DNA from: Gammaproteobacteria bacterium
GTDB taxonomy: Bacteria; Pseudomonadota; Gammaproteobacteria; GCA-001735895
Direction: 5' to 3'
NCBI GenBank assembly: GCA_022340305.1
Contig: JAJDOF010000099.1
Span: 53,936 to 117,935 of the forward strand
DNA length: 64,000 nucleotides
The notes under the pieces are model-generated. The model saw nothing but the letters and a program-made list of their open reading frames with translations, was not told the DNA's origin and did not search any database. The translations under genes were made by a program, and so were the position numbers. Shown piece by piece: positions 1 to 9,831 of this stretch; position 1 is the first letter of the stretch; the number at the start of each line of letters is the position of its first letter.

Positions 1-488
1 TCGCGTTCCAGCAGGCGTTGAATGACGAACATCACATCGGGTCGACCGGCGTCGTATTCATCAAAAATCAGCGCGATCGGTCGTTGCAGCGACCAGGGCA
101 CGATGCCTTCCTGGAATTCGGTTACCTGGCGATCGTCGCGAATGACGATACTGTCCTTGCCAACCAGGTCGAGGCGACTGATGTGGCCATCGAGGTTGAC
201 GCGAATACAGGGCCAGTTCAGTCTTGCCGCCACCTGTTCGATGTGAGTCGACTTACCGGTACCGTGCAATCCCTGCAGCAGCACGCGACGGTTATGCGTA
301 AATCCGGCCAGGATCGCCAGCGTTACCTCGGGATTGAAATGATAGCCAGGGTCGATATCCGGAACCAGTTCGCTGCGCTCGGCAAAGGCCGGCACCTGCA
401 GCTTGCTGTCGATGTTGAAAACCTCGCGCGCGGATAGCTGCATATCCGGTTTGTCGGGCGTGTTTTCGCGCATTGCGGGTGCCTGCAT
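1..488 (-). CDS. cobS: Cobaltochelatase CobS-like AAA+ ATPase (partial, 3' end outside window)
   Basis: Reverse-strand translation from ATG at 488: MQAPAMRENTPDKPDMQLSAREVFNIDSKLQVPAFAERSELVPDIDPGYHFNPEVTLAILAGFTHNRRVLLQGLHGTGKSTHIEQVAARLNWPCIRVNLDGHISRLDLVGKDSIVIRDD...; Walker A GLHGTGKST and CobS-typical VNLDGHISRLDLVGKD. Confidence 0.85.
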   Translation of the reverse strand, partial: MQAPAMRENTPDKPDMQLSAREVFNIDSKLQVPAFAERSELVPDIDPGYHFNPEVTLAILAGFTHNRRVLLQGLHGTGKSTHIEQVAARLNWPCIRVNLDGHISRLDLVGKDSIVIRDDRQVTEFQEGIVPWSLQRPIALIFDEYDAGRPDVMFVIQRLLER

Positions 489-631
489 GGTTATTTCCCG
501 GGGTCTCGGCCAAAGCGCGCCAGTATACCGGAATCGGGTAACCTGCGATAAGACCAGATCATGTTTTTCGGCTGGCCACGCCACCGAATCCTGCGTAACA
601 TTTCGGCTTTGATTGCTGTCCAGGAGTTTGC

Positions 632-1828
632 ATGAATTCATCAGGTCCACTCGACGGCTACCGGGTAATCGAATTGGGACAATTGTTGGCCGGTCCTTTC
701 GCCGGCTGCATGCTGGGCTATTTTGGTGCCGAAGTGATCAAGATCGAATCGCCGAAAGGGGGGGATCCGATTCGCAACTGGCGTGAAATGCGCGATGGAA
801 CCTCTTTGTGGTGGCGATCGCTGGCGCGCAACAAGAAATCGGTCACCATTGACCTGAAAAGTGCCCGGGGTATCGAACTGGTGCGCCGATTAATCGATAG
901 CGCGGATGTTGTCATCGAAAACTTCAGACCGGGTGTGGTGGAAAGCTGGGGTATCGGGCCAGAGGATTTCAGGCACAGCAATCCCGGACTGGTGTATGCA
1001 CGCATATCGGGTTATGGCCAGGATGGACCTTACGCGGCGCGACCGGGCTTCGCGTCGGTGTGTGAGGGGATGAGTGGCTTTCGTTATGTCAACGGTCATC
1101 CAGGCGAGGCGCCGGTGCGCCCGAATCTCAGTATCGGCGATACCATTTCGGGGATTCACGCCGCACTGGGTATCGCGCTGGCCCTGCTCGAGAAACAGCG
1201 TAGTGGCGAGGGCCAGGTTATCGATGTTGCGCTGGTGGAATCGATGTTCAATCTGATGGAAGCAGTGGTTCCTGAATATGATGGTAACGGCGTGGTGCGT
1301 CAGCCCTCGGGTAGCACGGTTACCGGCATCGTGCCGACCAATACCTATCGGTGCCGGGATGACAGGTACATCGTTATCGGTGGCAATGGTGATTCAATCT
1401 TCCAGCGCCTGATGATCGCTGCCGACAAACCGCAGCTGGCGGAAGACCCGCGTCTCGCGTCCAACCAGGGAAGGGTCGAACACGAGGCCGAGATCGATTC
1501 GGTGCTCGCCGCATGGTGCGCAGCGCAGGACTCGAAGGTATTGCTGGAAAAACTGGATGAGGCTCGGGTACCGGCAGGGCCGATCTATAATGTCGAAGAT
1601 ATGCTGAGCGATCCGCACTTTAACGCCAGGGGGTTGTTCGAAACGGTTGAAATCGATGGTAAGCCGCTTAAGATCCCAGCATTGCTGCCACGTATGTCGC
1701 GCACCCCGGGAAGTACGCGCTGGCCGGGCGCAGATCTCGGCAGTGCCAATCAGGAAGTGCTGGGAGATTTGCTGGGGCTCGACGAGGAGCAAATGAGTGA
1801 ACTTCGAGCGGCGGCGGTAATCTTATAA
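632..1828 (+). CDS. CaiB/BaiF family CoA-transferase
   Basis: 398 aa; MNSSGPLDGYRVIELGQLLAGPFAGCMLGYFGAEVIKIESPKGGDPIRNW, IENFRPGVVESWGIGPED, typical class III CoA-transferase. Confidence 0.9.
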   Translation: MNSSGPLDGYRVIELGQLLAGPFAGCMLGYFGAEVIKIESPKGGDPIRNWREMRDGTSLWWRSLARNKKSVTIDLKSARGIELVRRLIDSADVVIENFRPGVVESWGIGPEDFRHSNPGLVYARISGYGQDGPYAARPGFASVCEGMSGFRYVNGHPGEAPVRPNLSIGDTISGIHAALGIALALLEKQRSGEGQVIDVALVESMFNLMEAVVPEYDGNGVVRQPSGSTVTGIVPTNTYRCRDDRYIVIGGNGDSIFQRLMIAADKPQLAEDPRLASNQGRVEHEAEIDSVLAAWCAAQDSKVLLEKLDEARVPAGPIYNVEDMLSDPHFNARGLFETVEIDGKPLKIPALLPRMSRTPGSTRWPGADLGSANQEVLGDLLGLDEEQMSELRAAAVIL

Positions 1829-1867
1829 GCGGGTTTGCCTGATCCGGCAGCCGCACACGGACATGGG

Positions 1868-2332
1868 ATGATTAGCATGCGCAATACACTGATTTTTTTG
1901 CTGGCTTTGACCATCACCAGCGCAACATCGAGCCTGGCAATCGCCGATGGTGGTGGCAGCAGCCGCGATTCGCGCCTGGCGCCCTGGCAAAAAATGATCG
2001 CTGCGGAAAAGTATGAAATGGCAATCGGGGAGCTGCAAAAGGCGTTGAGCAAGTCGCCTGACGATGCCGATGTACTCAATCTGCTGGCTTACAGCCAGCG
2101 TAAATTGCTGCGCTTTGACGAGGCCCTGGTCAACTACCAGAAAGCCTTGCAGATCGATCCAAAGCATCGCGGCGCCAACGAGTATCTGGGCGAGTTATAT
2201 CTGCAGTTAGGGCAACTGGATAAAGCGCTGGAGCGCCTAAAAGTGCTCGATGACGACTGTTTCTTCGGCTGCGAGGAATTCGATGATCTCAAAGAGGCTA
2301 TCGAACGCTATCGCAGTCAAAACGCGTCCTGA
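1868..2332 (+). CDS. Exported small TPR protein (paralog 1)
   Basis: Signal peptide-like N-terminus, TPR repeats, C-terminal LDDDCFFGCEEFDDLKEAI; ATG at 1868 preferred over the 1835 ORF start. Confidence 0.75.
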   Translation: MISMRNTLIFLLALTITSATSSLAIADGGGSSRDSRLAPWQKMIAAEKYEMAIGELQKALSKSPDDADVLNLLAYSQRKLLRFDEALVNYQKALQIDPKHRGANEYLGELYLQLGQLDKALERLKVLDDDCFFGCEEFDDLKEAIERYRSQNAS

Positions 2333-2432
2333 GACGTAAAAAGTTCACATATCAGTCACTTAGGCGGGTTTTGCCTTGGAGTTGCGCGAGTGGCAGGCAT
2401 ATACTCGGCGCACTTAACCCGAGAGATGACCG

Positions 2433-2903
2433 ATGAAATCACATTTCCTGACCAGGCTGAACGCGACGTTGCTGGGGTTGGCCTTGCTGACGTTTTCCAC
2501 TGCCGGTTTCCCCGCGGGTGGTAATTATTCATCCTCCGTTGATCTTGAGCCGATCATGGATTTGCTGGCTCAGGGCAAGTATCAAACGGCGATCGACAGG
2601 CTGCACGATGCGCTCGATCTTGATCCGGATAACCCGGACGTGATGTCGCTGCTGGGCTACAGCTATCGCAAAACGCAAAACTATGAGAATGCCCAGACCT
2701 TTTACGAATGGGCGTTGCGAGCCGAGCCCGATCACCGGGGCGCCAATGAATATCTCGGTGAGCTTTACCTGGAGACCAACCAGTTGGACAAGGCGGTGGA
2801 GCAGTTGCAGATACTGGATAATCTTTGCCGCACCAATTGCAAGGAATATTCCAAGTTGAAGCAGATGATCGATTCTTTTCAACAGTCTGCCAGTAGTTCG
2901 TAA
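2433..2903 (+). CDS. Exported small TPR protein (paralog 2)
   Basis: Signal peptide-like N-terminus; shares HRGANEYLGELYL and LDxxCxxxCxE C-terminal motif with the upstream ORF. Confidence 0.78.
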   Translation: MKSHFLTRLNATLLGLALLTFSTAGFPAGGNYSSSVDLEPIMDLLAQGKYQTAIDRLHDALDLDPDNPDVMSLLGYSYRKTQNYENAQTFYEWALRAEPDHRGANEYLGELYLETNQLDKAVEQLQILDNLCRTNCKEYSKLKQMIDSFQQSASSS

Positions 2904-2929
2904 GACGTATTTCGTGATACGCTCGCACG

Positions 2930-3880
2930 GTGATTTATTACCGTGAACTGAACCTCGATCGAGCCAGCGAATCACGCAAGAGCCCTCGCTGGATTGAACA
3001 ACAATGGACGCGACAGCAATGTCGCGTCTTTGTTTTGAATAACGATAAAAGCCTGATGCGCTATCGTGATGGCGACCTTGTCACCCCTGAAGCCATGCAC
3101 TTGCCGCAATCCCGGGTCAGCGACCTGGTCGATGAGTTCGAGCGCCTGATCTTCCTTGGAATCGATCCCCATGGCCCTTTATTTGCGCTCGATGTTTCAC
3201 AGCATTCGGACGTTCTGTTGCAACCCTATCTCGGCGACGGTGAGTTTATCGATTTGCGCGACGTCGCGTGGCAGCTCGATGCGCAACAGGCGGCGCAACT
3301 CGCCTATGCGCGCGGGCTGGTGTTCTGGAATCGTCATCATCGCTTTTGCGGATTGTGCGGCAGTCCGACTCGGAGTGAATACGGCGGACATATGCGCCGT
3401 TGCAGCGACGAAAGTTGTGCACGCATGCACTTTCCACGTACCGATCCGGCTGTCATCATGCTGGTCGAAGATTGCTCTGACCCGCAACGGCCGCGTTGCC
3501 TGTTGGCGCGTAATTCGCGTTTTCCCAGTCGCATGATGTCGACGCTGGCGGGTTTTGTCGATCCGCTCGAAAGCCTGGAGGAAACGGTCGAGCGCGAAGT
3601 GTTTGAGGAATGCGGTATCCGCGTCGATCGGATCGAGTACCAGGCGTCTCAACCCTGGCCTTTTCCATCCTCGATCATGCTGGGATTTCGTGCGCGCGCC
3701 ATAAGCCTGGACATCGTTGTCGACGGTGTTGAAATCGACGAGGCTCACTGGTTTGACGCGCAACAACTGAAGACGTTTGGCGAATGGGGTGACGGTGGGG
3801 ATAACTACAGCCTGCCGCGGCGCGATTCGATTGCCCGTTTCCTGGTTAATAGCTGGATGGAAGAGGTGTTGCAGCGTTGA
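2930..3880 (+). CDS. nudC: NAD+ diphosphatase / NADH pyrophosphatase (Nudix)
   Basis: Zn motif CGLCGSPTRSEYGGHMRRCSDESC, Nudix box GFVDPLESLEETVEREVFEECGI, SQPWPFPSS motif typical of NudC. Start codon (GTG at 2930) uncertain. Confidence 0.9.
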   Translation: MIYYRELNLDRASESRKSPRWIEQQWTRQQCRVFVLNNDKSLMRYRDGDLVTPEAMHLPQSRVSDLVDEFERLIFLGIDPHGPLFALDVSQHSDVLLQPYLGDGEFIDLRDVAWQLDAQQAAQLAYARGLVFWNRHHRFCGLCGSPTRSEYGGHMRRCSDESCARMHFPRTDPAVIMLVEDCSDPQRPRCLLARNSRFPSRMMSTLAGFVDPLESLEETVEREVFEECGIRVDRIEYQASQPWPFPSSIMLGFRARAISLDIVVDGVEIDEAHWFDAQQLKTFGEWGDGGDNYSLPRRDSIARFLVNSWMEEVLQR

Positions 3881-4185
3881 GGGATTGCAGCCATTGTTCG
3901 ATTCCGATCTCGCGGCACCGGGCTCATGCGCGGTTTACCTGGGTGTATAGCGCTTCATCGATGGCGTTATCGATGACCGGATAATGGCTCGTGGTTTGCA
4001 GTAGTGGCAGCTGCAGGCGGTCCCTGGCCTGCGACTCGCGGCGCCGTCTGCTGCAACCGTTTCGCACGCGACTGCCGTCGAAATTCAACGACCACCCGGT
4101 TACCTCACCGCACAGGGCCGGGCCTGGCCAGGGTTATTGCTTTCCGCGAGTGGATCGTGCTCGAGTCGGCTTGCCTGCGTGCTAA

Positions 4186-7100
4186 CTAGACCAGTTGCGA
4201 CGCTAGCAACGGTTCATCTTCATCGATGACTGCAGGTCGATGATCCCTGGCGAAGAAGGTGTAGATAACCGGCAGTACAAACAGGGTAAACAGGGTGCCG
4301 ATAGCGAAGCCGGAAACGATGGTAATGCCGATGGCCTGTCGACTGGCGGCCCCGGCGCCGGATGCGATGACCAGTGGCATGATGCCGATAATGGTCGAGA
4401 AAGACGTCATCAGAATAGGGCGCAGGCGTATCGATGCCGCTTTGATCACCGCCTGGCTCGGCGCAAGATTCTCGTTCTTCTGTATTTCATTGGCAAATTC
4501 GACAATCAGGATGCCGTGTTTGCTGACCAGGCCGATCAGGGTGATCAGGCCGACCTGGCTGTAAATATTCATCGACACCAGCCACAGGAACATGGGTACC
4601 AGGGCGCCGAACATGGCGAGCGGCACCGTGGTCAGGATGATCAGCGGATCACGCAGGCTCTCGTATTGCGCTGCCAGCACCAGGAATACCACGACGATCG
4701 CAAAACTGAAAGTCAGCGCGAGAACCGAACCCTCCTGGATCAACTGGCGCGACTGTCCCTGGTAATCGAAGCTGTAGCCGGCAGGTGCGACCTGGGCCGT
4801 GATGTCGCGCAGCACCTGTAGCGCTTCACCGAGCGGGACACCCGGAACCGCATCGATCTTGGCGGCGTTTTGTTGTTGAAACTGGACCAGTTCACGCGGT
4901 ACCACCTTGTAGTCGATATCGACCAGTGTCGACAAATTTATTTGTTCGCCACGGTTCGAATAGACGAAATACTGGCTGATATCTGCCAGGTCTTCACGGT
5001 CGCCACGCCTTGCCTGTGGAATTATCTTGTAACTGCGTCCAGCCAGGTTGAAGCGGCTGACATAACCCTCGGCGAGGATGATGCCGAGCGTCTGCCCGAT
5101 CTCGCGCATCGAAACGCCCATGGATTCGGCGCGTTTGCGATCGATGGTGACACGGATTTCCGGTTTGCTGAAATTGAAATCACTCTTGATAAAATAAAAC
5201 TTGCCGCTTGCGCGCGCCTTTTCCAGCACCTGTTGTACCACGCCGAAAAGCTGGTCGTAGCCCTGTTGGGTCTTGAGAATGAACTCAACCGGGGTATTGC
5301 CGCTCGCACCCGGTAGTGACGGTGGGTTGAAGGCAAAGCTTTGTAGCCCCGGTTGCTGGTCCAGTGCGGCCTGAATTCGCGGTATGATTTCCATTGCGCT
5401 CAATTTGCGTTGGTCCCAGGGAGTCAACAGCATGCCGGCAAAGGACACCGTCGAACCACCGAATCCGTTGGCCATGAATGAAGATTTATATTCGTCCTGG
5501 TAGCTGCGATAGATGTCGATATAGGGAGCCGTGTACTTGTTGAGGTAATCGATATTGGCGTGATCGGGCGGCTGCGAAAAGGTGAAGATAACACCCTGGT
5601 CTTCCTCGGGCGCGAGCTCGGTCTGGATGAATTGAAACATGGCGGTGAGCATGATGACCACGGCGACCACGAACACGATCGTCACCGAGCGCGTTTGTAG
5701 CGAGTTGGCGAGGAAGTTTTCGTAGCTGCGTTGCAGTCGCTCGAAACGGTGGTTGATGAAACGCGCATAGGCATTGTCGTCGATCGTGGGTTTTAGCACG
5801 CGCGAGCACATCATCGGCGACAGGGTCAGCGCGACGATGGTCGAAATGATGATAGTGCCGACCAGGGTAAAGGCGAACTCCTGAAACAGAATCCCGGTGA
5901 GTCCACCGAGCAGGCCGATGGGCGCATAGACCACGCATAATACAATCGAAGTCGCGATAACCGGTTTTGCGATTTCACGTGCACCTTGCAGTGCCGCCTC
6001 CATAGGCCGCAGGCCCTCACCGATATGTCGATAAATGTTTTCTACCACCAGGATGGCGTCGTCGACCAGCAGGCCAATCGCCATGACCATGGCGAGCAGC
6101 GTCAGCAGGTTGATCGAGTACCCCATCAGCTGCATGTAAAACAGCACACCGATGATCGACAGTGGGATCGTGACCAGCGGAATCAGGGTCGAGCGGAACG
6201 ATCCCAGGGACAGGAAGATGACGACGACAACGATGATCGCCGCCTGCGCCAGCGTGACGATAACCTCGTGAATCGAGGCTTCGATGAATTCAGTCGAGTC
6301 GTAGGCGATGGCGGCGTTAAGCCCCGGCGGAAATGATTTCTTCATCTTCTCCAGCTCGGCAGTTACCAGCTTGATGGTGGTGAGCGGGTTGCCGTCCGTG
6401 GTGCCGTTGATGCCGATGTAGATTGACGGTACGCCATCAAACATGATCAGCGAATCATAATTCTCGGCGCCGAGTTCGATGTCGGCAATATCACCGAGAC
6501 GCACCACGTTGTCGCCTTCCTCGCGGATCACGAAGCGTTCGAAAACCTGTGGATCTGCCGAATCGGTTACCGCATTGACGTCGGTTTGCACCAGATTGCC
6601 GCGCGTCTTGCCTGCCGCGGACTGGTAATTGTCGGCATTGATGGCGTTGACGATATCGGCGGCAGACACCTTGCGGGCGGCCATGCGGACCGGATCCATC
6701 CACACTCGCAGCGAGTAGGTTTTACCGCCAAGGATTTCGGCCTGGGCAACACCGTTGACGGTGGACAGGGCTGGCTGGATTGTGCGCAGCAGGTAATCGG
6801 TGATTTCGACATCGGAGAGCGTTGCACTGTAAAAGCTGTAGTAGGCGAGGGCAAAACCCTCCGCGGCCAGCTTGGCGATCACGGGATCTTCCGATTCGGC
6901 AGGCAATTCACCGCGAATCGATGACACCTTGGTGCTGACTTCGGTGAGCGCGACATCGGCATCGACGCCGAGTTTCATGTGTACCTCGACGGTCGAGACG
7001 CTGTTGCTGCTGCTGGAGCGCAGGAAGTCGATACCCTTGGTACTCGATACCACCTGTTGTATCGGGGTGGTCACGAAGCCCTGGATCAGCTCGGCGCTGG

Positions 7101-7257
7101 CGCCCGGGTAAGCCGTGGTTATGGTGATTACCGAAGTTTCGAGTTCGGGATACTGGCGCACCTGGGTGTTGAAGAAAGCCTGAACGCCGAGCAACACGAT
7201 CATCGTACTGATCACGAGCGACAGTACCGGGCGCTTGATGAAATAGTCGGTCAGCAC
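4186..7257 (-). CDS. RND family efflux transporter permease (AcrB/MexK-like HAE1)
   Basis: 1023 aa; MLTDYFIKRPVLSLVISTMIVLLGVQAFFNTQVRQYPELETSVITITTAYPGASAELIQGFVT...; classic RND topology. Confidence 0.95.
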   Translation of the reverse strand: MLTDYFIKRPVLSLVISTMIVLLGVQAFFNTQVRQYPELETSVITITTAYPGASAELIQGFVTTPIQQVVSSTKGIDFLRSSSSNSVSTVEVHMKLGVDADVALTEVSTKVSSIRGELPAESEDPVIAKLAAEGFALAYYSFYSATLSDVEITDYLLRTIQPALSTVNGVAQAEILGGKTYSLRVWMDPVRMAARKVSAADIVNAINADNYQSAAGKTRGNLVQTDVNAVTDSADPQVFERFVIREEGDNVVRLGDIADIELGAENYDSLIMFDGVPSIYIGINGTTDGNPLTTIKLVTAELEKMKKSFPPGLNAAIAYDSTEFIEASIHEVIVTLAQAAIIVVVVIFLSLGSFRSTLIPLVTIPLSIIGVLFYMQLMGYSINLLTLLAMVMAIGLLVDDAILVVENIYRHIGEGLRPMEAALQGAREIAKPVIATSIVLCVVYAPIGLLGGLTGILFQEFAFTLVGTIIISTIVALTLSPMMCSRVLKPTIDDNAYARFINHRFERLQRSYENFLANSLQTRSVTIVFVVAVVIMLTAMFQFIQTELAPEEDQGVIFTFSQPPDHANIDYLNKYTAPYIDIYRSYQDEYKSSFMANGFGGSTVSFAGMLLTPWDQRKLSAMEIIPRIQAALDQQPGLQSFAFNPPSLPGASGNTPVEFILKTQQGYDQLFGVVQQVLEKARASGKFYFIKSDFNFSKPEIRVTIDRKRAESMGVSMREIGQTLGIILAEGYVSRFNLAGRSYKIIPQARRGDREDLADISQYFVYSNRGEQINLSTLVDIDYKVVPRELVQFQQQNAAKIDAVPGVPLGEALQVLRDITAQVAPAGYSFDYQGQSRQLIQEGSVLALTFSFAIVVVFLVLAAQYESLRDPLIILTTVPLAMFGALVPMFLWLVSMNIYSQVGLITLIGLVSKHGILIVEFANEIQKNENLAPSQAVIKAASIRLRPILMTSFSTIIGIMPLVIASGAGAASRQAIGITIVSGFAIGTLFTLFVLPVIYTFFARDHRPAVIDEDEPLLASQLV

Positions 7258-7263
7258 AACGGG

Positions 7264-8412
7264 TTACTGCAGGGGGGACTGGTATTCGGCAACATCGTCG
7301 ACGATGGTTACCCGTAAACTTGGATAGAGCTTGAGCTGACCGGAAGTGACCACCAGGTCGCCGGCCTTGAGCCCACTCCTTATGCCGGCGACACCATTTT
7401 GACGATAGAGTACATCGACCTGGCGGGCCGCCAGTCGATAATCGGGCTGCGCGGTCTCCTCAGCGCCGGGTTGCTGTTCCAGGATATAGGCGGCTTCGCC
7501 ATAAATATTGTAGAAAATCGCCGTTTCGGGAACCGTCAATACTGCTACCTGTCGATACGAAATCAGGCTGATATCGGCAAACATACCGGGCGCCAGCAAG
7601 TTCCCGCTGTTGTCCACGACCGCGCGAATCGCCACGTTGCGCGTACTCCTGTCCAGTTGTGGATTCCAGGCTTCAACCCTGGCCTTGAAGAGTTGATCCG
7701 GGTAGGAGCGCACCTTGAACACCAGGGGCTGGTCGACGACCAGGTCATTGAAGTTGGCCTCGGGAAGGGTGAAATCGAGATAAAGGCGTTCCTGCGATAA
7801 CAGGGTGACGATGTTGTCACCGGGCGCGACGTATTCCCCGAGATCCACCTGGCGAATGCCCAGTCTGCCCGAAAACGGTGCATAGATTCGTTTCTTCGCC
7901 AGCGCCACCTGGGCAATTCTCACCTCGGCTTCGGAAATATCAACCAGCGCCGCCTGGGTATCGATATCGTTTTTGGTGACGAAGGACTGGTCGCGCAATT
8001 TGAGCAGGCGTTTGTACTGGCTGGTATCCGATGCCAGGCGCGCACGTGCTGCCTCGAGATTGGCCATTTCGGTACGGTTGTCCAGCTCAACCAGCAGGGT
8101 CTTTGCGGCGATCTTTTGCCCCGAATCGAAATTTATCGAGGTGATGACACCAGAGACTTCGGTGGTTACATCGACCCCCTGGAATGCCACCAGGCTGCCG
8201 ATTGCTGCGACCTGGCGGTCCCACTGCGCCGCTTCGGCGGTGGCTACGGTAACGCTGATCGGCGGGGGTGCCTGGCTGCCCTGGGCGATCTGTTGCTGTA
8301 TTTGCAGGTATTTTTGATAGCCCAGGGCACCGACGATGGCGGCGACCAGCAAAAGCACGAACAATAACCTGAGCCACAGCCGGGGTTTACGAGTTGAGAG
8401 TTGTTCTGACAC
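7264..8412 (-). CDS. RND efflux periplasmic adaptor (HlyD/MFP family)
   Basis: 382 aa, 6 bp upstream of the RND permease on the same strand; single TM then lipoyl/hairpin/barrel pattern (VDVTTEVSGVITSINFDSGQKIAAKTLLVELDNR). Confidence 0.92.
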   Translation of the reverse strand: MSEQLSTRKPRLWLRLLFVLLLVAAIVGALGYQKYLQIQQQIAQGSQAPPPISVTVATAEAAQWDRQVAAIGSLVAFQGVDVTTEVSGVITSINFDSGQKIAAKTLLVELDNRTEMANLEAARARLASDTSQYKRLLKLRDQSFVTKNDIDTQAALVDISEAEVRIAQVALAKKRIYAPFSGRLGIRQVDLGEYVAPGDNIVTLLSQERLYLDFTLPEANFNDLVVDQPLVFKVRSYPDQLFKARVEAWNPQLDRSTRNVAIRAVVDNSGNLLAPGMFADISLISYRQVAVLTVPETAIFYNIYGEAAYILEQQPGAEETAQPDYRLAARQVDVLYRQNGVAGIRSGLKAGDLVVTSGQLKLYPSLRVTIVDDVAEYQSPLQ

Positions 8413-8698
8413 CTGATCCTGACCCTGATTTGCAGACCCGACGAATCAGGGCATGGACTGGCCCTGGAGCCTGGTTCATCGAGATTCGACACAAAGATTA
8501 CTGCGGGCGGCTAGTGTAAATGATTCGCGTGCGCGACAAAACCCTAATAATGGTTTTAGTCGCCGGGTTGATTGTGAAATTTAATATTACTGTCACCAAA
8601 CGACAGTTGGCGTGCGGCGACATCGAGTTCGCCGATTTTCTGTACAACGGCTATCTCTGCCAGGCCGATTTGCGCCAGGGAAACTCGCATCAGGCAGG

Positions 8699-9820
8699 TC
8701 AACCCGGTTGCAGTGCTGAATGCACCAGGCGATGAAAATGGTGCAAGGCATGTTCGCTTTCGCCCGGACTGGCTGGATTGACCATGTAGGCTCCCTGGTC
8801 GTAACTGAGCGATCGCAGGCCGCGCTGAACTGACTCGCACAGATCGATATCCTCGGGCGCCAGCACATTGGCTGCATATTCAGCTTTTGGCTGGTATATT
8901 TTGCCGTCGACGCTAAAGGAATGCCCGCCGAAATTGCAACGGTTAACACCAAGTGGTCGAACCACAAATACGCCGAGCTCATTCGAGCCGGGCATAACGT
9001 TAAAGGTGGTGTTGGGCCATAGATACCAGAAACAAGAGTGCTGGATACCGATGCCGGGATCGACTTCGTAAGCGGTATTTTCATATCGGATGTCGCCACC
9101 GAGCTGGCGCGACCAATGGGCAAAAACATCCGTCTGGTAGGTGTTCATGTCGATAATCGACGCAAAATCCTTATGTGCCGGGCGGCAGTGATAACATTCA
9201 ACGTAATTGTCGACCACGACCTTCCAGCCTGCTTCAATACGGGTTTCACCGAGCATATCGGCGCCCACGTACTGTAGTTCATCGAGGTAGGGAATATGCT
9301 CGCGGATGTCCTGTTCGAGGTCGCCGGCGATCGCCTGCAGGCTTTCACATTGATCATCCATATTGATGAACACAAACCCACAAAAGGTTTCCAGGCGGAT
9401 CCCGCGCAGGCAGAAGGCATTCTTATCGAACTCACTACGGTGCTCGCTAAGCGGCGCGCGTAGCAAATCGCCGCTGTTGCTGTAAGACCATGCGTGATAA
9501 GGGCATACGATAAGCTCGCGCAGGTTGCCGCCGCCTTGAAGTAATTCGTGCGCACGATGCCGACAGACATTGTAAAAAGCGCGCAACTGGTTGTCGCTGG
9601 AGCGAATGACGAAGAGGTTCTCGTCGCAAATCGTCAGTGTGAGGTAATCACCGGGGTCGGGCAGCATCGATTGATGCGCGACATACTGCCAGCTCTGGTA
9701 AAAAATCTGCCGCTTTTCCCGTTCGTAAATATCCTCTGACAGGTAGTACTCGGACGAGAGGGTAAATGAGGATTCGGGGCGCTCGTCTAAAGGTTTTTTT
9801 AGCGGTGGTAATGAAGACAT
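8699..9820 (-). CDS. Rieske-type aromatic-ring-hydroxylating-family oxygenase alpha subunit, CntA/YeaW (carnitine monooxygenase)-like
   Basis: Rieske motif CRHRAHELLQGGGNLRELIVCPYHAW; mononuclear Fe region VDNYVECYHCRPAHKDF; C-terminal SVQRGLRS..SEHALHHFHRLV resembles CntA. Confidence 0.85.
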   Translation of the reverse strand: MSSLPPLKKPLDERPESSFTLSSEYYLSEDIYEREKRQIFYQSWQYVAHQSMLPDPGDYLTLTICDENLFVIRSSDNQLRAFYNVCRHRAHELLQGGGNLRELIVCPYHAWSYSNSGDLLRAPLSEHRSEFDKNAFCLRGIRLETFCGFVFINMDDQCESLQAIAGDLEQDIREHIPYLDELQYVGADMLGETRIEAGWKVVVDNYVECYHCRPAHKDFASIIDMNTYQTDVFAHWSRQLGGDIRYENTAYEVDPGIGIQHSCFWYLWPNTTFNVMPGSNELGVFVVRPLGVNRCNFGGHSFSVDGKIYQPKAEYAANVLAPEDIDLCESVQRGLRSLSYDQGAYMVNPASPGESEHALHHFHRLVHSALQPG

Positions 9821-9831
9821 AAAGCGAGTGC

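Noticed and set aside
3924-4035. Possible coding remnant on minus strand (RRESQARDRLQLPLLQTTSHYPVIDNAIDEALYTQVNRA*) between nudC and the RND gene
   Set aside because: Reads protein-like but is short and I cannot assign a family; insufficient support for a pseudogene call.
4240-4821. 193-aa plus-strand ORF inside the RND transporter region
   Set aside because: Antisense to the RND permease; charged composition mirrors TM segments.
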